NCBI RefSeq assembly: GCF_001042635.1
Contig: NZ_AP012331.1
Coordinates: forward strand, 1,922,001 to 1,986,000
Length of the DNA: 64,000 nucleotides
Reading direction: 5' to 3'
Source: Bifidobacterium scardovii JCM 12489 = DSM 13734
Lineage (GTDB): Bacteria; Actinomycetota; Actinomycetes; Actinomycetales; Bifidobacteriaceae
The stretch's first letter is position 1; each line of letters opens with the position of its first letter. The translations under genes were made by a program, and so were the position numbers. Below, in pieces: positions 47,519 to 56,225 of this stretch. The notes under the pieces were generated by a model that was not told where the DNA came from, did no database searches, and was given only the letters and a program-made list of their open reading frames with translations.

Positions 47519-48352
47519 ATGGCAGCGAACAGTGAATCCGGCGCCATCGCGCGCGGCGGCGACATCAGGGCGGCGTTCTTCGACATCGACGGCACGCTCA
47601 CCAGTTTCGTCACGCACTCGATCCCCGAATCCACGATCGAGGCGCTGCACGCGCTGCAGGCCCGCGGCGTGCGCATCTTCATCTGCACCGGCCGCGCGCC
47701 CTCGCACATGGGCGTCGTGCTCGACACGATGCCCGTCGACTTCGACGGCATCGTCGGCATGAACGGACAGTACTGCTTCGACGACCACGGCTTCCTCGAG
47801 GCGCGCCCGCTCGACAGGGACGACATCGAAACCGTCACCCGCTGGCTCGACGAGCACCCGGACGTGGTGGCGAACTACTGCGAGAAGGACTACGTGTACT
47901 TCAACCAAGTGACCGAGTCGATGCGCGCCTCATGGCGTCAGCTCGGCAAGACCGCGCCCGAGGTGCACGTCGATGACCCGCACGCACGCACGCCCGTCCA
48001 CGAGACCTTCCAGATCAGCCCGTACATCGACGCCGCGCTGGAGGCGGAGCTCATCGGCCGGTGCCGCAACATCGCGGGCGTGCGCTGGCACCCGGATTTC
48101 GTCGATCTGATCCCCGCCGACGGCGGCAAGCCCGAAGGCATGAAGCGCTTCCTGCGCCACTACGGGCTCACGGCCGCGCAGGCGATCGCCTTCGGCGACG
48201 GCGGCAACGACGTGACGATGCTCGAATACGCGGGGATCGGCATCGCGATGGGCAACGCCTCCGAGCCGGCCAAACGGGCGGCCGACTACGTCACCGACAA
48301 CGTCGACCACGACGGCATCATGAACGCGCTCAGGCATTTCGGCGTGCTGTAG
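47519..48352 (+). CDS. HAD-superfamily Cof-type phosphatase
   Basis: 277 residues with the HAD motifs: AAFFDIDGTLTSF (nucleophile Asp), 'ICTGRAP' (motif II Thr), and GDGGNDVTMLEYAGIGIAMG (motif IV). A C2-type cap occupies the middle. Cof-type enzymes hydrolyse sugar phosphates or nucleotides such as FMN or pyridoxal phosphate; the substrate is not clear. ATG 47519 follows GGAGG by eight bases; a longer frame upstream lacks a site. It is a lone gene facing away from nadE. Confidence 0.88.
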   Translation: MAANSESGAIARGGDIRAAFFDIDGTLTSFVTHSIPESTIEALHALQARGVRIFICTGRAPSHMGVVLDTMPVDFDGIVGMNGQYCFDDHGFLEARPLDRDDIETVTRWLDEHPDVVANYCEKDYVYFNQVTESMRASWRQLGKTAPEVHVDDPHARTPVHETFQISPYIDAALEAELIGRCRNIAGVRWHPDFVDLIPADGGKPEGMKRFLRHYGLTAAQAIAFGDGGNDVTMLEYAGIGIAMGNASEPAKRAADYVTDNVDHDGIMNALRHFGVL

Positions 48353-48357
48353 CCCGG

Positions 48358-49764
48358 TCAGACGGAGGCAACGCCGGGTTGCGCCGCGGCCGGATGACGG
48401 GACGGTGGGATCAAGGGCAGCGTCACGGCGATGCGCCAGACGCCGTGCGCGCCCGACGTCTCGATCAGCCCGCCAAGCGATTCGATGACGGAACGGTGCA
48501 GCCCGAGCCCGCGCCCCGACCGCACGCCGTCGAGAGCCTCGGCATGGGAGCGCCGCGCATCGTAGCCGTTGCTTTCCTCGATGCGCAGGGCCGACCGGCC
48601 AAGGACGACCGTCAGCACGTAATTGTCCGCATGGGGGCGGCAATGCCGCACCAGATTCGCGTAGATCTCCCCGATCATGCCGATCGCCGCGTCGCGCACC
48701 GCCGCATCGACGCTCGCCGCGATGCCCAGCCCGGCAGAGGCATCGGACCAATCCGGCTCACCGGAACCATGAGATTCGCCGGACTGCACGAATTCTCCGG
48801 ATTCGCCGGATTCGCCGGATTCGAAGCGGCCGAACCCCTCGATGCCCATATCGCGCAGTTTCGCGTCCTCGTCGCGCATCAGCGTCTCCACGGCGGCCTG
48901 CAGCGCGGTCCTCGACACGACGCCGCCCGACGGGGCGCGCTCCTCGAGCAGATCGATGACTTCGTGCACCGCCTGCAGGGCGTGACGCGACCGCTCGCGC
49001 AGCGCCCTGGAGGTCTCGACGACCAGCGCCGTGTCCTCGTTCCGCGGCAGCGTCGCGGCGATCAGCCCCAGCTGGTCGGCCATCAGGGCCATATACGACA
49101 GGTCGTTGGTCACCGAATCGTGGATCGCGGCCGTCAGCTCGGCGTCGCGCTGGCGGCTGACCATCCTCGCGTGCGTCCAGCGCAGCCGCTCCTCCGCGAG
49201 GCGCCTGGCGCGCTTGTCGTCGCGGTTGCGCATCAGCATGCCGATGCCGAACAGCACGACGTACAGCAGCGCGGCCACCGCCGCGAACATCAGGATCTCG
49301 CCCGGCTTGCTCGTCGGCCACGCGCCGGTCGCGCCGGAATCCGCGGGCAGGGACGGCAGCATGCCGAACGACATCAGCAGCGCGCCCTGCGCCACCAGGA
49401 ACACGATGGCCAGGCAGACGACCCACCACGGCAGGATATAGCCGGCCGCCGGCATGAAGAAGATGTTCGAGGTGCCCACGGCATGGTTCGGATCCGGCGA
49501 CATCGACACGATCGCCGTCATCAGCAGGAACACCCCGCAGGAGACCTTCGGATTGTGCCACATCAGGAACGTCATGTACAGGGTCATGACCGTCACCGCC
49601 AGGTCCTGCGCAGGCAGCGGCTTGGACCATCCGACCAGATCGACCGCGACAAGGCATACGGACAGGAATCCGCACCACTGCGGGAATCCGCGCGGCCGCA
49701 CCATTCCCCAACCGTCGCGCAGCGCGCGCACGGGACCGGGCGCCGGATGCATGCTCACGCCCAT
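48358..49764 (-). CDS. membrane sensor histidine kinase, divergent HisKA_3 type
   Basis: 468 residues. There are four to six membrane helices in the first 175 residues, then a coiled segment and the dimerisation box ELTAAIHDSVTNDLSYMALM with His215. The ATPase domain is divergent, with 'GEIYANLVRHC' as N-box and GRGLGLHRSVIESLGG as G-box. A Gly-Glu-Ser repeat (FESGESGESGEFVQSGES, about 315-335) lies in between. It couples with the regulator whose stop overlaps its start (ATG 49764, stop TGA 49755-49757). ATG 49752 is an alternative. The signal is unknown. Confidence 0.82.
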   Translation of the reverse strand: MGVSMHPAPGPVRALRDGWGMVRPRGFPQWCGFLSVCLVAVDLVGWSKPLPAQDLAVTVMTLYMTFLMWHNPKVSCGVFLLMTAIVSMSPDPNHAVGTSNIFFMPAAGYILPWWVVCLAIVFLVAQGALLMSFGMLPSLPADSGATGAWPTSKPGEILMFAAVAALLYVVLFGIGMLMRNRDDKRARRLAEERLRWTHARMVSRQRDAELTAAIHDSVTNDLSYMALMADQLGLIAATLPRNEDTALVVETSRALRERSRHALQAVHEVIDLLEERAPSGGVVSRTALQAAVETLMRDEDAKLRDMGIEGFGRFESGESGESGEFVQSGESHGSGEPDWSDASAGLGIAASVDAAVRDAAIGMIGEIYANLVRHCRPHADNYVLTVVLGRSALRIEESNGYDARRSHAEALDGVRSGRGLGLHRSVIESLGGLIETSGAHGVWRIAVTLPLIPPSRHPAAAQPGVASV

Positions 49765-50459
49765 TCGCCGGTGACCCACATGGCCACGGCCTGCGCCAGC
49801 GTAGCGGCGCCGAGCTTCTCCTCGGCGCGATGCGCATAGGTGCGTGCCGTGGCCTGCGTGATGGCGAGCCGTTCGGCGATGTCGGCGTAGGTCAGGCCGC
49901 GTGACAGCATGTCGATGATGCGCGACTCCTGATCGGACAGCTTCACCGGTTTGCGGGCGCCGGCCTTGAGCCGCTCGTGGGCCCGCTCGGCGGTGTCGAA
50001 GGACACGGAGCCGGCGAGTTCCGCGGGAACGAAGGTGCCGCCGCGGCGTATCGTGTCCACCGCCGCGACGATCTGCTGCATGCCGGCCTTGTCGGCCAGC
50101 CCCTGCGCGCCGGCCTGCACCAGGCGCTCCGCATAGTGGCTCAGGCTGTACGAGGTGACGCCGAGCAGCAGCACGTCGGCGCTCGTCTCGCGCACGCGGC
50201 GGCAGATTGTCAGCCCGCTGATCTCGCCGAGCGACATGTCGGCGATCAGCATCTGCGGGCGGGAGACCGGGTCGAGCGTCTTCGCCAGCGCCTCGCTGCC
50301 GGAGGTGGTCCACCACGGCACGGCCACGCCCCGACACATCTTCGGCAGCAGCTGCACCAGCACCTTCGCGGTGAGCATGTCGTTGTCGACCACCGCGACG
50401 CGCAGCGGCCCGGCCTGCTGCGGTTCCACAGCGGCCCCCGATGTCATGCCGTCATTCAT
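49755..50459 (-). CDS. LuxR-family response regulator
   Basis: 234 residues. The receiver begins RVAVVDNDMLTAKVLVQLLP, with a phospho-acceptor Asp in MLIADMSLGEISGL. The LuxR DNA-binding domain is 'LSDQESRIIDMLSRGLTYAD' then IAERLAITQATARTYAHRAE. ATG 50459 follows GGGGAAATC; in-frame ATG 50510 is an unlikely alternative. Its stop overlaps the start of the sensor kinase, a tight two-gene operon. Confidence 0.9.
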   Translation of the reverse strand: MNDGMTSGAAVEPQQAGPLRVAVVDNDMLTAKVLVQLLPKMCRGVAVPWWTTSGSEALAKTLDPVSRPQMLIADMSLGEISGLTICRRVRETSADVLLLGVTSYSLSHYAERLVQAGAQGLADKAGMQQIVAAVDTIRRGGTFVPAELAGSVSFDTAERAHERLKAGARKPVKLSDQESRIIDMLSRGLTYADIAERLAITQATARTYAHRAEEKLGAATLAQAVAMWVTGEWA

Positions 50460-50889
50460 GATTTCCCCGCTTTCCCGGCGCAGCCGCGACCATTCCCCGT
50501 TGAGATTCACCGTGCCCGTTCATACCTCCGAGTACAGCACGGATGGACGCGCGGCGCCGCCTAGTGTCATCATACGTGGACGGCTCGGACGCGGATCGGG
50601 CGCGCGCCTGTCATCAGGCGTCGACGCCGGGGCGCCGCGGCCCGCGTTCTCGTCTATGGTGGCGGCATGCGGCGATGGCGCGCGGCCCCGGCCGGGAGGC
50701 CCGCACGGCATCCGCGGCGCATCGGCTGCGAGGATGACAGCCCCGCCGAAATCACCCTTTCGGATGAGCGCGGAAACGCGCGGTTCGGGGTGTAATCAGG
50801 AGTGTCCCCGATACCGCGGCGGCCCCGCGGCCGGCAGGATGGAACCAACGATGTTGCCGATACCCGGCACCGGCAGAAACGAGGCGATC
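50460..50889. other. 430-bp region without a convincing gene
   Basis: This very GC-rich stretch lies between the response regulator and the next plus-strand genes. Short frames exist on both strands but none has a clear start site or recognisable domain. It must carry the promoter of the minus-strand regulator and probably that of the small plus-strand gene. Confidence 0.5.
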
Positions 50890-51075
50890 ATGTTGTTCAT
50901 GCACAAGCAGCGCCCTGCATTGGCGCGCGTGGTCCGCAACAGCAACGCGGTGCGGTTCGCACCGGAGCACGACGATCCGGGCTCCACGCTCGACGAGGCG
51001 ATGGACCGCATCAGGGACATCCCGCCCTCGGCGATGTCCAGGCTGAGCGGCTCGCCCACCGTGTTCGCGCGGTAG
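50890..51075 (+). CDS. small hypothetical protein
   Basis: 61 residues starting MLFMHKQRPALARVVRNSNA, with ACGAGGCGATC ahead of ATG 50890 and a stop at 51073-51075. The middle is acidic (PEHDDPGSTLDEAMDRIRD). No domain, signal peptide or membrane helix was recognised. An upstream in-frame ATG at 50851 is possible. It ends 60 bp before the cyclophilin gene in the same direction. Coding status is uncertain; codon usage looks consistent with its neighbours. Confidence 0.45.
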   Translation: MLFMHKQRPALARVVRNSNAVRFAPEHDDPGSTLDEAMDRIRDIPPSAMSRLSGSPTVFAR

Positions 51076-51135
51076 ATTCGATCGGTGGCAGCGGCGGGGC
51101 CGGCCCGTCGAGAACCTATGGGAAACTGGGGAACC

Positions 51136-51672
51136 ATGAGCACTATCATCATGCACACGTCCGAAGGCGACATCAAGATCGACCTGTTCGACGACAAGAC
51201 CCCCGAAACCGTGAAGAACTTCCTCGGACTCGCCACCGGCGAGAAGGAGTGGACCGACCCGCTGACCGGCAAGCCCTCCCATGAGAAGTTCTACAACGGC
51301 CTGACCTTCCACCGCATCATCAAGGACTTCATGATCCAGGGCGGCTGCCCGCTCGGCAACGGCACCGGCGGCCCGGGCTACGACTTCGACGACGAGATCG
51401 TCCCCGATCTCAAGTTCGACAAGCCCTACCTGCTGGCCATGGCGAACGCCGGCCTGCGCCGCGGCATGGACGGCAAGATCCACGGCACCAACGGCTCGCA
51501 GTTCTTCATCACCACCGTGCCGACCCCGTGGCTCGACGGCCACCACACCATCTTCGGCGAGGTCGCGGACGACGAGTCCAAGGCCGTGGTCGACAAGCTC
51601 GAGGCCGTGCCGACCGACCGCTCCGACGCGCCGCTCGAGCCGGCCATGATCCTGTCGGTCGACGTGCTGTAA
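51136..51672 (+). CDS. cyclophilin-type peptidyl-prolyl cis-trans isomerase
   Basis: 178 residues of the cyclophilin fold. Catalytic segments are [15 protein letters not shown] (the active-site Arg and Phe) and [20 protein letters not shown]. It has no signal sequence, so it is cytosolic. ATG 51136 follows ACTGGGGAACC. It faces the rel gene, and a strong hairpin lies between. Confidence 0.94.
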   Translation: MSTIIMHTSEGDIKIDLFDDKTPETVKNFLGLATGEKEWTDPLTGKPSHEKFYNGLTFHRIIKDFMIQGGCPLGNGTGGPGYDFDDEIVPDLKFDKPYLLAMANAGLRRGMDGKIHGTNGSQFFITTVPTPWLDGHHTIFGEVADDESKAVVDKLEAVPTDRSDAPLEPAMILSVDVL

Positions 51673-51712
51673 TCGTCGGTCATCATCAGCTCATATCGGC
51701 CATCCCGCCGAC

Positions 51713-51748
51713 ATAACGGCTGCATACCACCCGGTATGCAGCCGTTAT
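51713..51748. terminator. 16-bp hairpin between convergent ppi and rel genes
   Basis: ATAACGGCTGCATACC and GGTATGCAGCCGTTAT are perfect inverse copies around an ACCC loop. The symmetrical position between converging genes fits a bidirectional terminator, though T runs are short. Confidence 0.8.
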
Positions 51749-51800
51749 GCTATCCGGGCCCGCATTGTGCTGATCTACGGCCTCCGCGCAGGCGCAACCG

Positions 51801-54134
51801 CTACTGCTGCATCTTGCGCAGGCGCGGCTCCTGGGACTCCTTCGCGCCGGTGATGCGGTAGACGTCGAAGACGCCGTCGATCTTGCGCACGGCGGCGAGC
51901 AGACGGTTCAGATGCTGCGGATCGGCCATCTCGAAGCTGAACTGGCTGATCGCCACGCGGTCGCGGCCCGTGGTCTGCGAGCCGGAGATGATGTTCACGC
52001 CATGGTCGGCGAGCACGCGCGTCACATCGCTCAGCAGGTGCTGGCGGTCCAGCGCCTCGACCTGGACCTTGACCATGAACAGGCCCTTGGTGCTGGTCCA
52101 CTGCACCTCGACGACGCGCTCCGGCTGGCGGCGCTGCAGATCGGCCATGTTCTGGCAGTCGGTGCGGTGCACGGACACGCCCTGATTGCGGGTGATGAAC
52201 CCGACGATCGGGTCGCCGGGCACCGGCATGCAGCAGCGCGCGAGCTTGACCCACACGTCGCCGACACCCTTGACCGACACGCCGAGCGAGCTCGTGGTCT
52301 TCTTGGTGGATTCGACCTGGCGCAGCGGCAGGGCCTCCTGCTCCACCTCCTCGTCGACCTCGTCCGAACCGGCGTCCTTGACCAGATGCGCGATGACGTT
52401 CTGCGTGGAGATCTGCCCGTCGCCGATCGCGGCGAACAGGTTGTCGGCGCTGGAGAAGTTGAGCTCGTCGGCCACTCCGACAAGCGCGCTCGGCGTCAAC
52501 AGCGTGGTGATCGGCAGGTTGCGCTTGCGCATGGCGCGCGTCAGCTCGTCGCGCCCCTCCTCGATGGCCTCGGTGCGGCGCTCCTTGGAGAACCACTGGC
52601 GGATCTTGTTGCGCGCCTTCGGGCTTTTGACGAAGCTCAGCCAATCGCGCGACGGGCCGGCCGTCTCCGATTTGGAGGTGAGCACCTCGACGGTGTCGCC
52701 GTTCTCGAGCTTGGTGTCAAGCGGCACCAGGCGGCCGTTGACGCGCGCGCCCATGGTGCGGTGGCCGACCTCGGTGTGCACGGCGTACGCGAAGTCGACC
52801 GGCGTGGCCTGCGCGGGCAGCGAGACGATCTTGCCCTTCGGCGTGAACACGTACACCTCGGCCGCGCCAAGGTCCTCCTTGAGCGAGCCGAGGAACTCGT
52901 TGGAGTCGGGGGTTTCGCTCGTCCAGTCGGCGAGCTGCTGGATCCACTTGAGGTTGTCGGCCTCGGACAGCTCCTGGTTGTCGCCGCCGCCCCGCTTGAG
53001 GTCCGACTTGTCGGGTGAGCTCAGCGCACGGCCGGCCTGGCCGTTCTCCTTGTACTTCCAGTGCGCGGCGATGCCGAACTCGGCACGCCGGTGCATGTCC
53101 CACGTGCGGATCTGGATTTCCACCGGCTTGCCGCCGGGCCCGACGACCGTCGTGTGCAGCGACTGGTACATGTTGAGCTTCGGCATGGCGATGTAGTCCT
53201 TGAAGCGCCCCGGAACCGGGCTCCACCGGGCATGCACCGCGCCGAGCGCCGCATAGCAGTCCTGAATCGTGTCGACGATGATGCGCACGCCGACCAGATC
53301 GTAGATGTTCGAAAAATCGTGGCCGCGCACGATCATCTTCTGGTAGATCGAGAAGTAGTCCTTCGGCCGGCCCGTCACGTACGCCTTGATGTGCTGCGCG
53401 TCGAGATCCTCGTTGATCTCGCTGAGGATCTGCTTGAGGTACACGTCGCGCTGCCCGGCGCGACGGGCCACCAGCACGACGATCTCGTTGTAGATCTTCG
53501 GATAGAGCACCTTGAAGCTGAGCTCCTCGAGCTCGGTCTTGATCGCGTTCATGCCGAGGCGGTTGGCCAGCGGCGCGTACACGTCGAGCGTCTCGCGCGC
53601 CTTCTTGATGGCGCCGGCGGTCTTCACGTAGCGCCAGGTGCGCGCGTTGTGCACGCGGTCGGCGAGCTTGACGACGAGCACGCGCACGTCGCGGCTCATC
53701 GCCACGACCATCTTGCGGATCGTCTCGGCCTGCGCGGAGTCGCCGTATTCCATCTTCGACAGCTTGGTGACGCCGTCCACCAGACCGGTGACCGTATCGC
53801 CGAATTCGGCGCGGCATTCGTCGAGCGTGTAGTCGGTGTCCTCCACGGTGTCGTGCAGGAGCCCGGCGGCCACGACGATCGGCCCCATGCCCAGATCGGC
53901 GAGGATCTGCGCCACGGCGAGCGGGTGGATGATGTAGGGCTCACCCGATTTGCGGCGCTGCGGCGCATGCTGGGTGACCGCGCGCCGGTAGGCGCGCTCG
54001 AGGATCGACATGTCCTCGGACGGATGATGCACCCGGCACGCCTCGATGATCGGCTTGAGCGGATTCAATGGATCATCGCTGATTTCACATCCCAACATAC
54101 GCGCCGCCGCGTAGTCGTTTTCGGCATTCGCCAT
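51801..54134 (-). CDS. rel: bifunctional (p)ppGpp synthetase/hydrolase (Rel)
   Basis: 777 residues. The HD hydrolase has 'EPYIIHPLAVA' and HDTVEDTDYT. The synthetase has YDLVGVRIIVDTIQDCYAAL and 'YQSLHTTVVGPGG'. The C-terminal regulatory part has a TGS domain ('VYVFTPKGKIVSLPAQATPV'), a zinc-finger region ('RCCMPVPGDPIVGF') and an ACT domain. It makes and degrades the stringent-response alarmone. ATG 54134 starts MANAENDYAAARMLGCE. It is the usual single Rel of Actinobacteria. Confidence 0.95.
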   Translation of the reverse strand: MANAENDYAAARMLGCEISDDPLNPLKPIIEACRVHHPSEDMSILERAYRRAVTQHAPQRRKSGEPYIIHPLAVAQILADLGMGPIVVAAGLLHDTVEDTDYTLDECRAEFGDTVTGLVDGVTKLSKMEYGDSAQAETIRKMVVAMSRDVRVLVVKLADRVHNARTWRYVKTAGAIKKARETLDVYAPLANRLGMNAIKTELEELSFKVLYPKIYNEIVVLVARRAGQRDVYLKQILSEINEDLDAQHIKAYVTGRPKDYFSIYQKMIVRGHDFSNIYDLVGVRIIVDTIQDCYAALGAVHARWSPVPGRFKDYIAMPKLNMYQSLHTTVVGPGGKPVEIQIRTWDMHRRAEFGIAAHWKYKENGQAGRALSSPDKSDLKRGGGDNQELSEADNLKWIQQLADWTSETPDSNEFLGSLKEDLGAAEVYVFTPKGKIVSLPAQATPVDFAYAVHTEVGHRTMGARVNGRLVPLDTKLENGDTVEVLTSKSETAGPSRDWLSFVKSPKARNKIRQWFSKERRTEAIEEGRDELTRAMRKRNLPITTLLTPSALVGVADELNFSSADNLFAAIGDGQISTQNVIAHLVKDAGSDEVDEEVEQEALPLRQVESTKKTTSSLGVSVKGVGDVWVKLARCCMPVPGDPIVGFITRNQGVSVHRTDCQNMADLQRRQPERVVEVQWTSTKGLFMVKVQVEALDRQHLLSDVTRVLADHGVNIISGSQTTGRDRVAISQFSFEMADPQHLNRLLAAVRKIDGVFDVYRITGAKESQEPRLRKMQQ

Positions 54135-54208
54135 GATCCACCTCCCTCGTGTATGACCCTATCCTACCCGTGTCACCGAATGTGACCCTCGCTTTTACGC
54201 TGCGCGAT

Positions 54209-54685
54209 TCACGACGCCACGCCGGTCGATCCGAATCCCCGTTCCGCGCGGTCCGAACCGGGCAGCGTCTCGGCGGGGATGAACCGCGCCTCGGCGTACC
54301 GCTGGATGACCAGCTGGGCGATGCGGTCCCCCGGCTGGAACTCGGCGGTATGCTCCGGATCGAGGTTGATCAGCGGCACCTTGATCTCGCCGCGGTACCC
54401 CGCGTCGACGGTTCCCGGCGCGTTGAGCACGGTGACGCCCTGCTTGGCGGCCAGCCCGGAGCGCGGGTGCACCAACGCCACATAGCCGGCCGGCAGCGCG
54501 ATCGCCACGCCGGTGGGCACCAGCGCCCTCTGGAACGGCTTGAGCGTGAACGCCTGCGTGGTCTTCAGGTCAGCGCCGGCATCGCCGGCATGTGCGTAGT
54601 GCAGCTGAGCGGGATGATCCGGGTCCAGGGACTTGATCAGGACCTCCACGGTTTCCGGCTCGTTGTAGGCGACATCGACTGCCAT
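54209..54685 (-). CDS. dut: deoxyuridine 5'-triphosphate nucleotidohydrolase (dUTPase)
   Basis: 158 residues of the trimeric dUTPase type. Its five motifs are visible: HAGDAGADLKTT, HPRSGLAAKQGVT, NAPGTVDAGYRGEIKV, 'GDRIAQLVIQR' and a C-terminal RGFGSTG. It removes dUTP and provides dUMP. ATG 54685 overlaps the DUF4193 gene's stop (TGATG), so they are translationally coupled; a longer frame from 54766 is unsupported. Confidence 0.94.
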   Translation of the reverse strand: MAVDVAYNEPETVEVLIKSLDPDHPAQLHYAHAGDAGADLKTTQAFTLKPFQRALVPTGVAIALPAGYVALVHPRSGLAAKQGVTVLNAPGTVDAGYRGEIKVPLINLDPEHTAEFQPGDRIAQLVIQRYAEARFIPAETLPGSDRAERGFGSTGVAS

Positions 54686-54978
54686 CAGGCGGCACACTCC
54701 TCGCACACCGGCTTGCCGTCGTCGGTGGTGTAGGCGAGCTGGCTGCGGTGCTTGACCAGATAGCATTCGGAGCAGATGAACTCGTCGCCCTGCATCGGGA
54801 TGACGGTCACCGAAGCGTCCTCGTTGCTCAGGTCCGCGCCGGGCAGCTCGTAGTCCTCGGCAATCGCGTTCTCGTCGTCGTCAATGTCGCTCGAGGCATT
54901 CTGCGAACCCTTGCCAAGGGCCTGCAGCGACTCCTCGTCCTCGTCCTTGTTCCGAGGAGAATCGTAATCCTGAGCCAT
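54685..54978 (-). CDS. DUF4193-family zinc-ribbon protein
   Basis: 97 residues. The acidic N-terminus (MAQDYDSPRNKDEDEESLQA) and the four-cysteine ribbon formed by FICSECYLVKHRSQLAY and PVCEECAA identify the family, which is conserved in Actinobacteria beside dut. The function is unknown; a zinc-binding regulator is plausible. ATG 54978 follows GAAAGGATCACG. It diverges from sepH. Confidence 0.88.
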   Translation of the reverse strand: MAQDYDSPRNKDEDEESLQALGKGSQNASSDIDDDENAIAEDYELPGADLSNEDASVTVIPMQGDEFICSECYLVKHRSQLAYTTDDGKPVCEECAA

Positions 54979-55128
54979 CGTGATCCTTTCATCGAAGTGA
55001 CTTCTTCTGCGCCATAGAATACATGACTTTTACTCGGCATAGGATACACGATCCGAAATACTCGTAAAATACGACACGTAGGGCACAATAGTAGGTGGAA
55101 CGCCTCGTCCAAGGAAAGTGGTGCGCAC

Positions 55129-56181
55129 ATGCCTGAGAATCCGCTTGAGCAGGCCCGTTTCGACCATGTCGATGCGGCGGGCGAGCTCGTTTTTGCGGTG
55201 GGAAACCTGCAGTTCAGCGTCAGCGTCGACGAAACGCTGGAACGCGCCATTCTCGAGGCCAAGCAGATCAGGTCCGAATCCGAACGGCCGAGAAACGCGC
55301 GCGCCGGCGAGACGCTGCCCATATCCCAGATCCAGTCGCTGATCCGGGCCGGGGCCGATCCCTCGCGTGTCGCGGAACGCTATGGGCTGAGCGAGGCGCT
55401 GGTCCGGCGTTTCTCCGCCGCGGTGGAGACCGAGAAGCAGTATGCGATCGAGCAGTTCCTCACGGTGCCGGCGCCCACGGAGAGCCGCATGCGCACGCTC
55501 GCCGAGCTCATCGAACGCACGCTGGCGTCGGCGCGCATCGGCATGGAGACGCTGAACTGGCGGGCCACGCGGCGCGGGCTCGAGCCGTGGAGGATCACCG
55601 CGCAATTCCGTTCGGCCGGGCACATGGTCAAGGCCGAATGGACGTGGAACATGCACGACAACGCGGTGGTGTGCCTCAACTCGGCCGCGAAGAAGCTGCT
55701 GGGCGAGCAGAACCTCGGGTCGAAGGGCGTCACCGCGGCCCCCAATCTGGCCGCCGGCGGCGATGATTTCCCCATCTCGCTGAACTTGCCGGGCGATTCG
55801 ATCCGCTCGGCGCGCATCGAGCGCGCGGTGTCGCAGTGGAACGCCGCGCTCAACGACGATCAGGACGCCGGGACGCCCGTCCCCGCATCGGCGGCCAACG
55901 GCGCCCCGGCGGCGCCTGGCATGACGGGCCATGAGCCCTTGGTGCGCCCGTCCGAACCGGCCGGCGCCGGATCGGCCGAAGCCGCGACGAGTGCCTCCGT
56001 TCCGCCGTCGCCGTCATCGGCTGCCACGAACGGCGCGTCTGCCGCAGTCGCGGCCGAGGCCGCGGGCACCGGCGCGCAGCAGCAACAGCCGCAGACGCCC
56101 GATCAGACCGCGGACAAGCCCAAGCGCCGTTCCGGACGCTCGGCGGTGCCGAGCTGGGACGAGATACTGTTCGGCGACTGA
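55129..56181 (+). CDS. sepH: septation protein SepH (DUF3071)
   Basis: 350 residues. The N-terminal region has FDHVDAAGELVFAVGNLQFS and a helix-turn-helix ISQIQSLIRAGADPSRVAER, then YGLSEALVRRF. The C-terminus is a long Ala/Pro/Ser-rich disordered tail ending RRSGRSAVPSWDEILFGD, where the last residues are typical of SepH. SepH promotes FtsZ filament assembly during division in Actinobacteria. ATG 55129 follows GGAAAG. It diverges from the DUF4193-dut unit. Confidence 0.9.
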   Translation: MPENPLEQARFDHVDAAGELVFAVGNLQFSVSVDETLERAILEAKQIRSESERPRNARAGETLPISQIQSLIRAGADPSRVAERYGLSEALVRRFSAAVETEKQYAIEQFLTVPAPTESRMRTLAELIERTLASARIGMETLNWRATRRGLEPWRITAQFRSAGHMVKAEWTWNMHDNAVVCLNSAAKKLLGEQNLGSKGVTAAPNLAAGGDDFPISLNLPGDSIRSARIERAVSQWNAALNDDQDAGTPVPASAANGAPAAPGMTGHEPLVRPSEPAGAGSAEAATSASVPPSPSSAATNGASAAVAAEAAGTGAQQQQPQTPDQTADKPKRRSGRSAVPSWDEILFGD

Positions 56182-56225
56182 CGCGGCCGACCGCGCCGAG
56201 CCGGCTTACGCCATGCCGGATCGGG

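Noticed and set aside
50460..50889. Small coding genes in the GC-rich gap
   Set aside because: Frames lack ribosome sites and recognisable sequence; only the 50890 frame has a plausible start.
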